Source: Acanthosepion pharaonis
Taxonomy: Eukaryota > Mollusca > Cephalopoda > Sepiida > Sepiidae
DNA length: 64,000 nucleotides
Direction of reading: 5' to 3'
NCBI GenBank assembly: GCA_903632075.3
Contig: CAHIKZ030000957.1
Coordinates: 1,284,501-1,348,500 of the forward strand
In this document: piece by piece, positions 1 through 9,705 of the stretch
Position numbering within the stretch: position 1 is the stretch's first letter
Layout: each line of letters starts with the position of its first letter
Program-made: the position numbers and the translations under genes
Notes under the pieces: generated by a model
What the model was told of the DNA's origin: nothing
Databases searched by the model: none
Seen by the model: only the letters and a program-made list of their open reading frames with translations

Positions 1-473
1 GGCCAGGCTTCGATGGACCATTCTAGGTTTAAAGCAATTTTCTCGAAGTGTTGGAAATATTTATCCACGTCTTCTTCGTTGAATGTAGGCACAAGTCGGA
101 TTTGCTTGGTGAGGTCAAAGTTGTTCCGCTCCCTCTCGTGTCTTAATCGTTCTTGTTCCATTTCTCTGATACGGGTTTCCTGACTAATTCTCGCCAGCTT
201 AATCTGGGTCTCAGCTTCGATCTTAAGTTTTTCCAGTTCGATCTGGGCTTCTGAGAGTTGAGGCACTTCTGACACAAGGTTGTCAAGAACGCTCGGGTCG
301 AAAACTTCATTATCGACCATGTCTTCTGAGACCACTCTCACCAACAGCGCCTTTCGCATAGACCGCCTTACGTCCAACTCCAGTTTTAACCCTATCTCTA
401 AAATATGGTCCTTTTTCAGCTTTAATAGACCGTCAAAAGTGGGAGAGTTTAGAAAAGTATCTATTACAGACAT
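1..473 (-). CDS. gag: LTR-retrotransposon Gag, N-terminal part (runs off window start)
   Basis: The minus strand is open from an ATG at 473 to the window edge, about 157 codons with no stop. The middle is a charged, Glu/Arg/Leu-rich stretch likely to form a coiled coil. It is followed by 'FDLTKQIRLVPTF' and 'DVDKYFQHFEKIA', the style of Gag N-termini in animal Ty3/Gypsy-type elements. The start was chosen because it is the first ATG after a primer-binding-site-like sequence and an LTR end (549-574). Gag would form the retrotransposon particle. The reading frame is undamaged here, so this may be a young copy; protease, polymerase and the 3' LTR lie outside the window. Family assignment rests on remembered pattern only. 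Confidence 0.72.
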   Translation of the reverse strand, partial: MSVIDTFLNSPTFDGLLKLKKDHILEIGLKLELDVRRSMRKALLVRVVSEDMVDNEVFDPSVLDNLVSEVPQLSEAQIELEKLKIEAETQIKLARISQETRIREMEQERLRHERERNNFDLTKQIRLVPTFNEEDVDKYFQHFEKIALNLEWSIEAW

Positions 474-548
474 CTCGGTTTATGTGCCTTCCGTAATTCT
501 ATGACAGCACTGTTCCTCACTGCGAAGTCTTGTGGAAAAGGAGAAAAA

Positions 549-571
549 TTCCCGGACACGAGCCCCCCAAT
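549..571 (-). promoter_or_regulatory. Primer binding site, tRNA-Pro-like
   Basis: Read on the minus strand, the sequence just after the LTR end is TTGGGGGGCTCGTGTCCGGG. It closely resembles the complement of a tRNA-Pro 3' end used as reverse-transcription primer by many retroelements, with one extra G and an inserted GT. It lies a few bases from the LTR end (GGGCGTAACA) and about 75 bases before the Gag start. Confidence 0.6.
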
Positions 572-573
572 TC

Positions 574-1440
574 TGTTACGCCCGGGGTTTCGTTGGGACT
601 ACGATAGCCGGGACGCAACGAAAAAAAAAAAAAAATAAGTAAGAGATCCCAAGGTTCGATATAAAAATAAAGAAAAGAACGTTGGGGGGGGAATTCTCAA
701 TTCGGACGTCGGTAAACGCAGAGAGAAAATGAACAATTCGCAGACACAGAACAACAGAAGACAACACGATAATAATACAAAGATTTTATTTCTAGAATAC
801 ACGGGGTGTAAGAAAAAGAAAAGAAAAACTAAATAATACAAGGGATGGGGAGATAAGTTACCAATTATTAAACAGATACTAATGCGGCGAAATTCATATG
901 AATACAGAAATAGCAGATTTTAAGATGGGAAAAACATGCAGAAACTTACATAAGTTTAGAATCGACGTCGATTGACAATTATCGGGGTACAATTTATTCA
1001 AAGAATATTTATACACTTCTTTGATGGGATTGACAATGTTGATCTACAATCTCGCGTCGGTCCTTTGGTTTTGGTGGCATCTAATTCTTCTAATGGCGAA
1101 TAGCTAAGACGGGTTTTTGGTGACGTCCGACTCCTTTGATAGCAAGCAACTGTGTGTCGTTGTTGTTACCTTAACACGTCCGAAACGAAAAACTGCTATA
1201 TTTTGAGTCACGTGTTGGCCCCCAAAAAAAGGTATGCGTCATTCACGGACCCTGTTAATATCATCTACTGTTATCTGTCAAACAGCGTTATTCTTGGCCA
1301 GCGACTATGGAACTGGTTAACATCATTCACACCTGTCAAACATTTGTTTGGCAAACGCGTCAGGGACCAGGTAGGAAATGGGGGTAGAAGGGAAGGTTCT
1401 TTCCGAGAACTGGCCCTGACTCATCTGGTTATAAAAAACA
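574..1440 (-). mobile_element. 5' LTR of the Gag-bearing retrotransposon
   Basis: The LTR 3' end is clear (plus-strand TGTTACGCCC at 574, minus-strand ...GCGTAACA) because a primer site follows. The 5' end is uncertain. I place it near 1440, where a minus-strand TGTTTTTTATAACC gives both a TG start and a TATA-like box. The partner LTR is outside the window, so neither the length (~0.87 kb) nor the target duplication can be confirmed. Confidence 0.45.
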
Positions 1441-1590
1441 ATATGTATCTCACAATCTGCATATTTAAGAAATAAAGAAGTTAAGATTCATATGTTTCGT
1501 CGCAAATACAAAAATGTACTGAAAATGTACTTATAAAATCTGAGGTGAGGGTACAAATATGGGGTTAACGTAACAATATATATATATATA

Positions 1591-2091
1591 TTTCGTTAAG
1601 ACATAGATAACACGGCGAATATAGGGAGTTACATGTCCGGGCTACCTAGAGAAAATAATTAAAAAACCTAACAACAGAGACTTTAACAAGTATAGGGACT
1701 CAAAAAACTTGACTACTCACCAGGTTGCATAGCAGCAATACTAAGTATAATGACACGAAATACAAGTTATGCAATTGTAAGAATCCAAATAATTGTCCAC
1801 TACAAAATAATTGTTTGACTAGTTCTGTATTTTGTCTTAGTACCATCTCTACACCAGAAAAGCAAAATATAAAAAAATGAATTAGTAGCACCATGAATCC
1901 ATTCAAGGAACGTGTGCGGGGGCGTATGCAATCTTTTAATAGCAGTAATTATAAGTACATGACTTCATTATCCAAGAGTTTTTAGAATCTAAAAGAAAAG
2001 AATAAAACACCTACTATTAAATGGAAATTAATCAGGAAAGCCCGGACATGTAACTCCCTATATTCCCCGTGTTATCTATGTCTTAACGAAA
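1591..2091. mobile_element. Non-autonomous DNA transposon (MITE) with ~50-bp terminal inverted repeats
   Basis: The left end from 1591 (TTTCGTTAAGACATAGATAA) is repeated inverted at 2034-2091. The match continues through the motif GGGAGTTACATGTCCGGGC with very few mismatches. The ~400-bp interior is AT-rich with no transposase. Immediately left is a short (TA)n tract, so the target duplication is unclear. The superfamily is not assigned. Confidence 0.72.
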
Positions 2092-2435
2092 AATTTGAAA
2101 TAATTAAATTTAAAAATGAGACCTAACTCTTAAATCAAAGATATGAACTAACAATTAACTGTAAACACCGTTATAAATTTAACTTATTATAGGGGTTGTA
2201 ATACCTTCAATGATAATGATATATCATTGTAAATTTAATAGGTAATTACTTTTATTACCTGATGGTCCTCTTGTTGATATGGATGTGTGTTGGTGTACGT
2301 ATATTGTGTTGTTCATGACTGTATGTGTGTGTGTGTGTGTTTGTACTGTAGGATGTGTATATATGTATACATATGTAAGTAGGTTTTTTATATAAAAAGT
2401 AAGAAGGTAAAAAGGAGGAGAAAGGGAGAGGAGGG

Positions 2436-2496
<61 letters not shown>

Positions 2497-2510
2497 TGTA
2501 GAGTTTTTTT
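2092..2510. repeat. AT-rich spacer with compound microsatellites
   Basis: No gene is seen. There is a GT-rich patch near 2320-2345, then (TA)n at about 2436-2460 followed directly by (GT)n to about 2494. The tract 2400-2440 is purine-rich on the plus strand. Confidence 0.8.
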
Positions 2511-2559
2511 TTAATTTCCGAATACAGTTAGCTCATTGTGGCCTTGTTCGTAGTTAATA

Positions 2560-2850
2560 TTAAGAGTTGGCTCTTACTTTTTTATTATTAAAACTTCCAT
2601 TATTTTTTATCTTGTTTGTAAAAAAAACAACACACTAAAACATACACATGAAGCACACACTTAATTAATCTGACAAATTAAATGCTTCCTTGATAATTGC
2701 TAAAGGTATAGCCGAAAGCGCTCCAAAATCTAAAACATTTGGACATTTTTTACACACTCTTTGTCCAGAAAAGAAAGCTCTTGTTTGAACACAAGAAGAA
2801 TTAAATAAAAAGCTTAACCGTCTGTGGTTTATAATGATATATATATATAT
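2560..2850 (+). pseudogene. Penelope-like element subfamily B, 3' region with start of ORF
   Basis: This stretch matches other PLE-B copies in the window (12.68 kb plus; 18.9 kb minus; 19.7 kb plus). It has a hammerhead-like motif at about 2685-2730, then a coding-like segment. In the copy at 18.9 kb that segment reads '..TFGQFLHTTLCPEKKALV..EKLNKKLNR..', and here it is frame-broken. The homology stops exactly where a (TA)n tract begins at 2839. The HHR is followed at once by the beginning of the ORF, as expected for a pseudo-LTR of a Penelope-like element. Confidence 0.65.
2685..2730 (+). ncRNA. Hammerhead-like motif, PLE-B (degenerate)
   Basis: Box 1 is TTGATAA (2690-2696). A stem II (TGCTA/TAGCC with one mismatch) follows, then GAAA (2714-2717), the palindrome AGCGCT (2717-2722) and C at the cleavage position (2723). 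The two flanks that should form stem I do not pair well here, unlike the copy at 12.68 kb. Probably inactive. Confidence 0.5.
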
Positions 2851-3110
2851 ATTATAAATTAACTGATTTTAAAATTTTTTTTCGCTAGACAGTAATAACC
2901 ATGTTTCAAAAATGGAAGCTAAAAAATTTTAATTTAATTATATAATTAAGTTAAAAGTATTAGTTCCGTTTAATCTTCAAGCGAATATTGGAATAACTTA
3001 TTTTTAAATTTACTGAGTCTTAAACGCACATATAAATTCATAATTTACTGTTTCCAAGGATACAGAGAAATCCAATCATTCAGACAGGGGCGGTAGCGTG
3101 TTCATTTTTA
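2851..3110. other. AT-rich stretch, nothing recognised
   Basis: No coding signal or repeat structure was recognised beyond short A/T runs. Confidence 0.6.
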
Positions 3111-3318
3111 TTAACTATTGTTGTATCAATTATGAGTTACGTTCGAAAAAGAGGTTAAATTTAGGGAGGGTAAATGTTTATTTTTGGCGTTAATAAAAAA
3201 AAAAAACAGACGACATGCATTTAACGGATGTCAGAATTCGTTGAAAAATACAACCCTACCCTCCCTAAATTTAACCTCTTTTTCGAACGTAACTCATAAT
3301 TGATACAGCAATAGTTAA
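3111..3318. mobile_element. Hairpin MITE flanked by TTAA
   Basis: Two arms of about 62 bp (3111-3172 and 3257-3318) are near-perfect inverted copies around an 84-bp loop. The ends read TTAACTATTGTTGT and, inverted, the same. TTAA at both edges is the target preference of piggyBac-type transposons. The element would be about 200 bp with no coding capacity. Confidence 0.7.
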
Positions 3319-3494
3319 CTGTCGAGAAGTGCGAGAGACGAAGCTGTTTGAGTAGAAGAGGCGGTTGCATTTAACTGTTTCGACAGTAAAATAGTGAGAG
3401 GAGTTGTCAACCTAGTAGCAAGACTAAATTCATGCAGTCTGGGCATTTATAGAAAAGACAGACGGAAAATACATTACGTTGGTGAGACCCCAAC

Positions 3495-3496
<2 letters not shown>

Positions 3497-3557
<61 letters not shown>

Positions 3558-3565
3558 ATATAAAG
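3497..3565. repeat. (TA)n microsatellite
   Basis: A long uninterrupted TA array, ending in TATG steps. Confidence 0.95.
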
Positions 3566-4450
3566 CATACATTTACCCTGAATGTGCAAAATAGCTGTAA
3601 TTGAAGGTATAAAATTGTGTACAAAATATTTAGATTTCGGCATTAAATAACCCATGGAAGTTTTTATATTTCACTAAACAAAATCAACCAACCAAGCAAC
3701 AGAAGTTCAGATACAATGATTAATGTGTTTCCACTCATTGAATTCTTGTGTAGCGAGGCTAGGATCATTCGGGAATAACAGGCGACATGCAAAGCCGTAC
3801 AAACTAACGTAGCATTTTGGGTAGTGTACGCGTTTTCATTTGACACATTTCGTTGAACACACTCCGCTTTGCACTTGACAGGAAGTTGAAAGGTAGCAAT
3901 CATTCTTCTGACATATGGACCAACTACGAACCAAGTAATCTATTGTATTAGCATTCTTAAAATGTTACATAGCCCGGGATCTGTGACGTGAAGCACATAT
4001 GCCTTGGCAGTTACAGATATTCGACATTTCTTGTGGTGGAATTTCCTCAGCAACCTGAATAATAATGGTAATCGTAGATAGCCTTTTCTTCACAGAGAAA
4101 CATTGGGCATTGACCAAACAATTGGCCTGATTGTCGGTAGGAATTTATAAAACTTTTCTAGTAAACCAGCTGTTCAGTAAAATGTAAATGTTATTGCACT
4201 TTCTATTATTGATAGGAGTTTCTTTCCTAACCTTTTGTTTAAACTAGTGTGGAACGTCAACGTCTAGATTATGTCATTATTTTATCTTTGAGATACATGT
4301 GCTATCCATTTTAGTTGTGTCCGTCGTTGGAAGTCTTCAAGAGATGTGGTTTTGGCTATGAATATTTGAAGAAATGGAAGTTAATTGTCATTTTTTTTTT
4401 ATTTAGAGATATAATGTCGTTAGATTTCAAGTGAAATTATTCAATATGTT
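3566..4450. other. Unassigned sequence
   Basis: No recognisable coding or repeat homology. Short open frames here have no family resemblance that I recognise. Confidence 0.5.
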
Positions 4451-4452
4451 AC

Positions 4453-4800
4453 CTCAAAGACACATGGCACAATGGATAAATGCGTTAGTTAGATCCAGTG
4501 ACAAGACCCAAAGAGTGTGAGTTCAATACCCGGTTAAAGCAGTGGAGAACTTGGAGAGGGGAATTAACAGGAGATAACTAATAACTGACATCCATTAAAC
4601 TTGGCACGTGGAACTAGAACAGTCTACCCCATTGAGCGATATAACGGGTTCAGTTCGATATTCCAACCACATGAAGAAGGCCGGAGTGTACAACAGCCGA
4701 AACGTTGTAATAAATATGACGACGAAGATGAGAACAATAGTTTGAATAATGTAAATAGTGTACATAATACCTCATCTCAGAAATATAGACAGAAACCCTG
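4453..4800 (+). mobile_element. tRNA-derived SINE with hammerhead-like tail (SINE-H), copy 1
   Basis: The head is tRNA-like: TGGCACAATGGATAA resembles a Pol III A box and GAGTTCAATACCC a B box. The body continues to a tail with ACATGAAGAAGGCCGG..ACAGCCGAAACGTTGTAA, a hammerhead-like core, then AATAAATATG and an A-rich end. Copies at 36.3 kb (tail) and 41.0 kb (whole) share head and tail in the same order, which defines a family. Such SINEs are transcribed by Pol III and moved by another element's reverse transcriptase. Confidence 0.7.
4669..4712 (+). ncRNA. Hammerhead-like core in SINE-H copy 1
   Basis: The copy reads ATGAAGA-A-GGCCGG...ACAGCC-GAAA-CGTT. Box 1 has C3 changed to A, which should inactivate it. 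Stem II is GGC(C)G/C(A)GCC around a loop, followed by GAAA and the palindrome ACGT. Confidence 0.45.
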
Positions 4801-4924
4801 AAGATTCCTTAACCTCAAGGGTCACGGCATTGAAAAAAACCTATCACGGATTTCAACCTATATGGAATGTACATATTCCGTCCATTTTGTTTTAGTTAAG
4901 ATTTTAAAAATAAATCGGCTAATA

Positions 4925-5052
4925 TATAGTGATTTTCTATGATGTGGTACAAGGCCGAAATTATGGGGCACCCAGTGAGGATCGAACTCACGATTCAGTC
5001 GTAATTAATCTAGCAAGACAATCTTTCTAACCATTACACCAGGTAGAGGTGC
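4925..5052 (-). mobile_element. tRNA-derived SINE (SINE-T), copy 1
   Basis: The minus strand starts GCACCTCTACCTGGTGTAAT, continues TGGTTAG (A box) and has GAGTTCGATCCTCA (B box). The downstream tail is TTTCGGCCTTGTACCACATC. The same head-tail order occurs at 5.1, 9.55, 37.1 and 45.5 kb. Confidence 0.75.
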
Positions 5053-5077
5053 GAAAAACAATGAGATATATTAATTT

Positions 5078-5204
5078 TCTAAGCGTAGCTTAGATGTGCC
5101 ACATGGCCGAAAGTACGGGCACCCAGTGAGAATCGAGTTCATTATTCAGTCGTGACTGTTTTAGCGAGACAGGCTTGCTGCCCATTACACCACGCCGAGG
5201 TGCC
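5078..5204 (-). mobile_element. tRNA-derived SINE (SINE-T), copy 2
   Basis: Minus strand: GGGCACCTCGGCGTGGTGTA start, A box GGTGTAATGG, B-box region diverged (GAACTCGATTCTCACTGG). The tail contains TGGCCATGTGGCACATCTAA. It is nearly adjacent to copy 1 in the same orientation, so the two could be a tandem pair. Confidence 0.72.
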
Positions 5205-5880
5205 CGTTAATATGTAAAATTATATAGATGTCTAGTTAATGGAGACACTTAGAGTGATACGCAACTTTCGCAACTGGTATCAGGCAGGGATCAATGTCTA
5301 GTATCTGTTATCCTCATTTTACAAAGCGAGAATGTGTCTGTTACCGATGATTCAAATCTGCGGCAGCACCTCCCTAATTGCACTGAGGGAGGATCGGTGG
5401 AATATCTGACGTCCACGTAACAGTGGTCGCGGAGAATGGGCAGTTTTTGAATTGGCTGAAGGCGAGAAAATCTTACCACCTGAGGAAGGGAGTAAATAAC
5501 CATAATCGCGGAGAATGCAAGCCGGGTTTAAATCCAGACCAATTCTGTTGCATTCACTTTCGCACAATATGCACCAACAAAAGGACGGATCCATCTCATT
5601 ACTATCCAGTATTGTGTGATCTCTACCCATGGGTGGCAGCTAGTCAACTCTGATTGCAAAACCGTTAATATCGATTGATTGATTTGTTTTTACGGTTTAT
5701 CAACCTTTTTCAGGCTATCTAAAGGCAGAAAATATTTTTAGATTGTAAGAATTTTTTGCGATAATAATGATTTACTGATACACATTTTACTTAATAACCC
5801 TTAAATAATCTGGAGGGAGATGTGGATTCATGCCTTTCCCAAGGATATTTGAACATAAGTTGATGTAAGCATTCCGAATG
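5205..5880. other. Unassigned sequence
   Basis: No family recognised. A short phrase near 5690-5705 (TTTTTACGGTTTATCAACC) resembles the start of repeat family K. Confidence 0.45.
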
Positions 5881-5940
5881 AGATTGGAAATCAACTCCCC
5901 AATTTCTAATTCAGTGCCATTACTCCAACCGCACATTCAA

Positions 5941-6050
5941 GCTTATGGCATCTGGCATTCCCAAGCAGTCACCCATATCGGTAATGCCGAGGATCGATTT
6001 TGCTTAACTTCGGTTATCGTACGTGAACTGATGTTTCAAGTTAATGTATC
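5941..6050 (-). pseudogene. 5S rRNA pseudogene, copy A
   Basis: On the minus strand this follows the animal 5S rRNA order: a diverged CCGGTTCTCG region, then GAAGTTAAGCA, then TATGGGTGACTGCTTGGGAA near the 3' end. The 5' third is diverged and several bases are changed, so it is unlikely to be a functional gene. Confidence 0.7.
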
Positions 6051-6055
6051 GATTG

Positions 6056-6095
6056 TGACCAGGACGATTTTTGCTTAACTTGATTTTAATACTAC
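6056..6095 (-). pseudogene. 5S rRNA fragment
   Basis: A 40-bp piece between the two longer copies carries the 5S box A area (AAGTTAAGCA..) and CCTGGTCAC in the correct order. It looks like a remnant of a third tandem copy. Confidence 0.55.
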
Positions 6096-6106
6096 CGACA
6101 TATCCA

Positions 6107-6221
6107 AGCTTACAATACTGGCATTCCCAAGCAGTCACCCATATCGGTACTGACCAGGCTCGACGTTGCTTAACTTCAGTTATCGTACAGACACTGGTGT
6201 TTCGATGTGATATGTTTTATA
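6107..6221 (-). pseudogene. 5S rRNA-like sequence, copy B (best preserved)
   Basis: Minus strand: CATATCACATCGAAACACC, then GAAGTTAAGCAACGTCGAGC, CCTGGTCAGTACC, ATGGGTGACTGCTTGGGAAT. These are the expected 5S internal control region and 3' domain in the right order and spacing over ~115 nt. The first nucleotides (GTCTACGGC in typical animals) are altered and the terminal stem is weak. It could be a 5S pseudogene or the head of a 5S-derived SINE3-type element; no long tail is seen. Confidence 0.75.
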
Positions 6222-7200
6222 AGTCCCAAACAGTTAAGACACCAGGAAAACACGACAGTATCTTTACGAAAAACTAGCGATTCATAATGAAATTAACTTT
6301 TCAACTTTGAGATCCACAAAGTTCTGAAGGTGAAGGCATTTCAAGTAAAACAACCAGATTCAAATTACGTTTCTACCTATGATATCTCAAATATTGTTTC
6401 GCCGTATTTCTATATCCTTTGAAACTGCTAAGCAACTTTTTTATGTCTTTTTTTCCTCGCCTACATTCTGTCTGTCAGTCTCGCATACACGGCTAAAGAG
6501 ATTTCTTTCCTAATCTTTAACTTTCTTCGATGTCAATCTGTAGTCACTCACCGAGTTTACCAATGCGTCGAAATGTCTCGGCAGGGATGCTATCTATGAA
6601 TTCCTAATGAAGTTCATTCGATTTCAAATTTTCGTTCTTTTGACTTTTTTTCTTATTTTTTTTCTTCGTTTATTACATTGTCTTCTTGGATTTATAGGTA
6701 ATTGTAACCAACGCTGCTGTAAAAAAAAATAGCTTGATAATCATTCTTCGTCTGACAGTTTTTAGGCGTCTCTTTTTACTTTATCAATCTCTTGACCTAA
6801 CAAAGACTTTCTGGGCTAAACACAGAGTTCATATCATTAACGTGTACTACAAAAAACTCAACCGTGGGTTGACCAGCGAGTATCAACTGATGACAATCAT
6901 ATTAGCCAATAAGGATTTACTATCCTGGGTTTAGTAATAAAAAAAAGCTATTGCTCTAGGGAACACGGTGAGAAGCGAATTCAGTTAGATATTAATAAAG
7001 ATATACGGCTTAATTGTGAAAGTAACAATTTCCATTCGGTTATTTTCGGCTTTCATTGACTGTGCAGTTATTATCGGTTGAAAGATCTTTTTATTCAAAT
7101 ATTTTGTCAGGAGATTAAGCTTCTCATATCCACTGTAATAACAGTTACTAATATTATTACCCATAGTAAAATGATGTGGAATGCATTCTTACACTAAAAT
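6222..7200. other. Unassigned AT-rich sequence
   Basis: No coding or repeat family recognised. T-rich tracts lie near 6440-6470 and 6650-6665. Confidence 0.5.
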
Positions 7201-7210
7201 TATATGTAAG

Positions 7211-7283
7211 CAAATATATGGATATAGATCCGACAGTATGAAGAAAAATATATACGGAAAAAAACAAACAAAAATCCTTATAT
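7211..7283. repeat. ~70-bp segment repeated inverted inside the mariner (8145-8212)
   Basis: ATATGGATATAGATCCGACA...AAACAAACAAAAATCCTTATA here appears reverse-complemented at 8145-8212 with only one or two changes. Confidence 0.8.
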
Positions 7284-7284
7284 G

Positions 7285-8017
7285 CAATTATCACTAAAAT
7301 CATATATAATGCATTCCAATAGAAACTCATTTACAATTCATTATAGTAAAATCATTTACCATTCTAAAATTATACATTACATTCTTTCTAAAATTATGTA
7401 AAAATCATTTACAATGCATTCTTATAGTAAAATCAAATGCATTCTTATAGTAAAATCATTTACAATTTACAATAATTACATTATTACTTCATTTACAATG
7501 CATTCTTATAGTAAAATCATTTACAATACATTCTTATAGTAAAATCATTTACAATGCATTCTTATAGTAAAATCATTTACAATGCATTAATGTATTAAAA
7601 TTACACAATAATTACATTATTCTTATAGCATTCTTATAAAATCATTTACAATACATTCTTAAAATCATTTGCAATGTATTCTTATAGTAAAATCATTTCC
7701 AATGCATTCTTATAGTAAAAATCATTTCCAATGCATTCTTATAGTAAAATCATTTCAATGTATTCTTTTATAAAATCAAAATTCTTATTAAAATCATTTA
7801 CAATGCATTCTTATAGTAAAATCATTTCCAATGCATTCTTATAGTAAAATCATTTGCAATGTATTCTTATAGTAAAATCATTTACAATACATTACCATTC
7901 TAAAATCATGTACAATGCATTCTTATAGTAAAATTATTTCTAATGCATTCTTAGACTAAAATCACTTACAATGCATACTTATAATAAAATAATTTACAAT
8001 ACATTTTTATAGTAAGA
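7285..8017. repeat. ~28-bp satellite array, left part
   Basis: Many copies of CATTCTTATAGTAAAATCATTTACAATG-type units (28 bp), with shorter degenerate units between them. The array resumes at 9437 on the other side of the mariner, showing that the transposon landed inside it. Confidence 0.9.
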
Positions 8018-8108
8018 TATCAGGTCATCCCAAAAGTTCTGTCCGAATTTTGACTTTTTGTAAAAATGAACGAAATTTAAAGAGTATTTAAAAATTTAAA
8101 GAGTATCT

Positions 8109-8250
8109 AAAAATAATGTTCAGCTCCATTAGACATTATAAATGTATAAGGATTTTTGTTTGTTTTTTTCCGTATATATTTTTCTTCATATTGTCGGATC
8201 TATATCCATATATTATTATAAATGTCTAATGGACTGAACATTATTTTTAT
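8109..8250. repeat. Inverted-repeat insert in the mariner leader
   Basis: AATAATGTTCAG..CCATTAGACATTATAA at 8112-8140 is inverted at 8216-8249 (..CTAATGGACTGAACATTATT). Between the arms lies the segment that is also found inverted at 7211-7283. It may be a small foldback element inserted between the TIR and the transposase start. Confidence 0.7.
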
Positions 8251-8330
8251 GTTTAGATGCACTTAAACTGATCAAAATTTATTTCAGAGAACAATAAAAT
8301 TAAATTTTGTTTGATTAAAACCCTGCTAAC

Positions 8331-9277
8331 ATGGAAGTACCCAAGAATCATTTGAGGCACATAATGCTTTATGAGTTCAAGAAAGGAAACTTAGCAGCCG
8401 AAGCGGCTAGACACATTCACTCAGTTTATGGAGAGAAATGTGTGAATGAAAGAACTTGCAGAAAATGGTTTGCAAAATTCAGAGGTGGAGATTTCCCCCT
8501 TGAAGATGAATATCGAACCGGAATTCTAGTTGAGTTTGATGAAAAGCTTCTTGAAGTAGCCCTTGAAGAAAATCCTGCTTTATCAGTTGAGGAATTGGCA
8601 GTGGTTCTCAGTTCAAACCATACAACTGTTCATCGTCATCTTCAACAACTTGGAAAAGTTCCTAAACTTGGAAAATGGGTGCCTCATGAATTGTCTGAAA
8701 ACAACCTCAAATCCCGAGTTGACATCTGCTCTTCTCTCCATTCTCGCCAACTTGTTTCACCTCTTTTGAATAGATTTGTGACTGGCGACGAAAAATGGAT
8801 CTTTTATCGAAATGTTAAGCGTCGTAGACAGTGTCTTGGTAAAGGGGAAGGACCCCAGCCATAGCCGAGAAGAGAACTTCATGGGCAAAAGGTTCTTCTT
8901 TCAATCTGGTGGCATCGCCAAGAATAATCCACTTTGAATTCTTACCACCTAATGCAACAATTAATGCTCAAATATACTGTCAACAATTAGTGCGTTTGAA
9001 CCAAGCTTTGAGGAAAAATCGACCTGCTCTAGTGAATCGAAAAGAGGTGATGTTTCATCAGGATAATGCGCGACCCAACACAGCAAGAATCACGTCACAA
9101 AAGATCGAAGAACTTGGTTGGGAGAAAATTCCTCATCCACCTTATTCTCCCGATCTTGCTCCTTCAGATTACCGTTTGTTTCGTAGCTTACAGAATCATT
9201 TGGAAGAAACAGCTTTTGTAACACAGGAAGAGGTTAAAACTGACATTTGTGAGTTCTTCGAATCAAGGCCAAAATAA
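8331..9277 (+). pseudogene. mariner transposase (DD34D), frame-broken
   Basis: The first frame (8331-8864, 177 aa) holds the paired-like helix-turn-helix region ('KGNLAAEAARHIHSVYG..TCRKWFAKF', then 'LSSNHTTVHRHLQQLGK') and the first catalytic Asp in 'TGDEKWIFY'. After a frameshift near 8835-8860 the protein continues in other frames, including a 'LLSIWWHRQ'-type strand. The last frame (8909-9277) carries the second Asp in 'HQDNARPNT' and 'YSPDLAPSDYRLF' with the third Asp 34 residues later. Both stretches read well, but two frame changes and an internal stop prevent a full protein. Transposase would cut and paste the element at TA sites. Start: first ATG of the frame, at 8331. Confidence 0.9.
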
Positions 9278-9436
9278 TTTTAAAGTAATGGAATTAGTAA
9301 GCTTGTTAATAGCTGGAAGGAATTCATAGATAATCAGGGAAAATACATTGTTGATTGAAACTGTAATTAAATGTAACATTTGGTCACTTGTTTTCTTTAT
9401 TCAAAATTCGGACACAACTTATGGGATGACCTGATA

Positions 9437-9545
9437 TTTCCAATGTATTCTTTGAGTAAAATCAGTTGTAATGCATTCTTATAGGAAAATCATTTGGAAT
9501 GCATTCTTATAGTAAAATCATTTACATATGCATTCTTATATTAAT
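9437..9545. repeat. ~28-bp satellite array, right part
   Basis: Continuation of the 7285-8017 array (ATGCATTCTTATAGTAAAAT units) beyond the mariner. Confidence 0.88.
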
Positions 9546-9547
9546 TT

Positions 9548-9685
9548 GGATGCTTCGACGTGGTGCAATGGTTAGCAAGTTTGATCAGTTACTGCTGAGC
9601 CGTGAGGTCAATGCTCACTGGGTGCTTCATAGTATCGGTTTTGTGTCACATCTATGCATCGCTTGGACAATCACCATTCTACTAC
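9548..9685 (+). mobile_element. tRNA-derived SINE (SINE-T), copy 3
   Basis: The head GCTTCGACGTGGTGCAATGG with TTAGCAAG is an A box. The B-box area (GAGGTCAATGCTCACTGGGT) is altered. The tail is TCGGTTTTGTGTCACATCTA. It lies directly at the end of the satellite. Confidence 0.7.
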
Positions 9686-9705
9686 TAAATATTTGGAATT
9701 TATTG

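Larger units (their letters stand above)
8020..9434 (+). mobile_element. mariner-family transposon, 1415 bp, with both ends
   Basis: The left end TCAGGTCATCCCAAAAGTTC (8020) is matched by the inverted right end TCAGGTCATCCCATAAGTTG ending at 9434. The ~30-bp terminal inverted repeats have few differences. TA lies on both sides (8018-8019 and 9435-9436), the target duplication of Tc1/mariner elements. It encodes a broken transposase (8331-9277). A hairpin-forming insert sits in its 5' leader (8109-8250), and the flanks are satellite. Confidence 0.92.
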
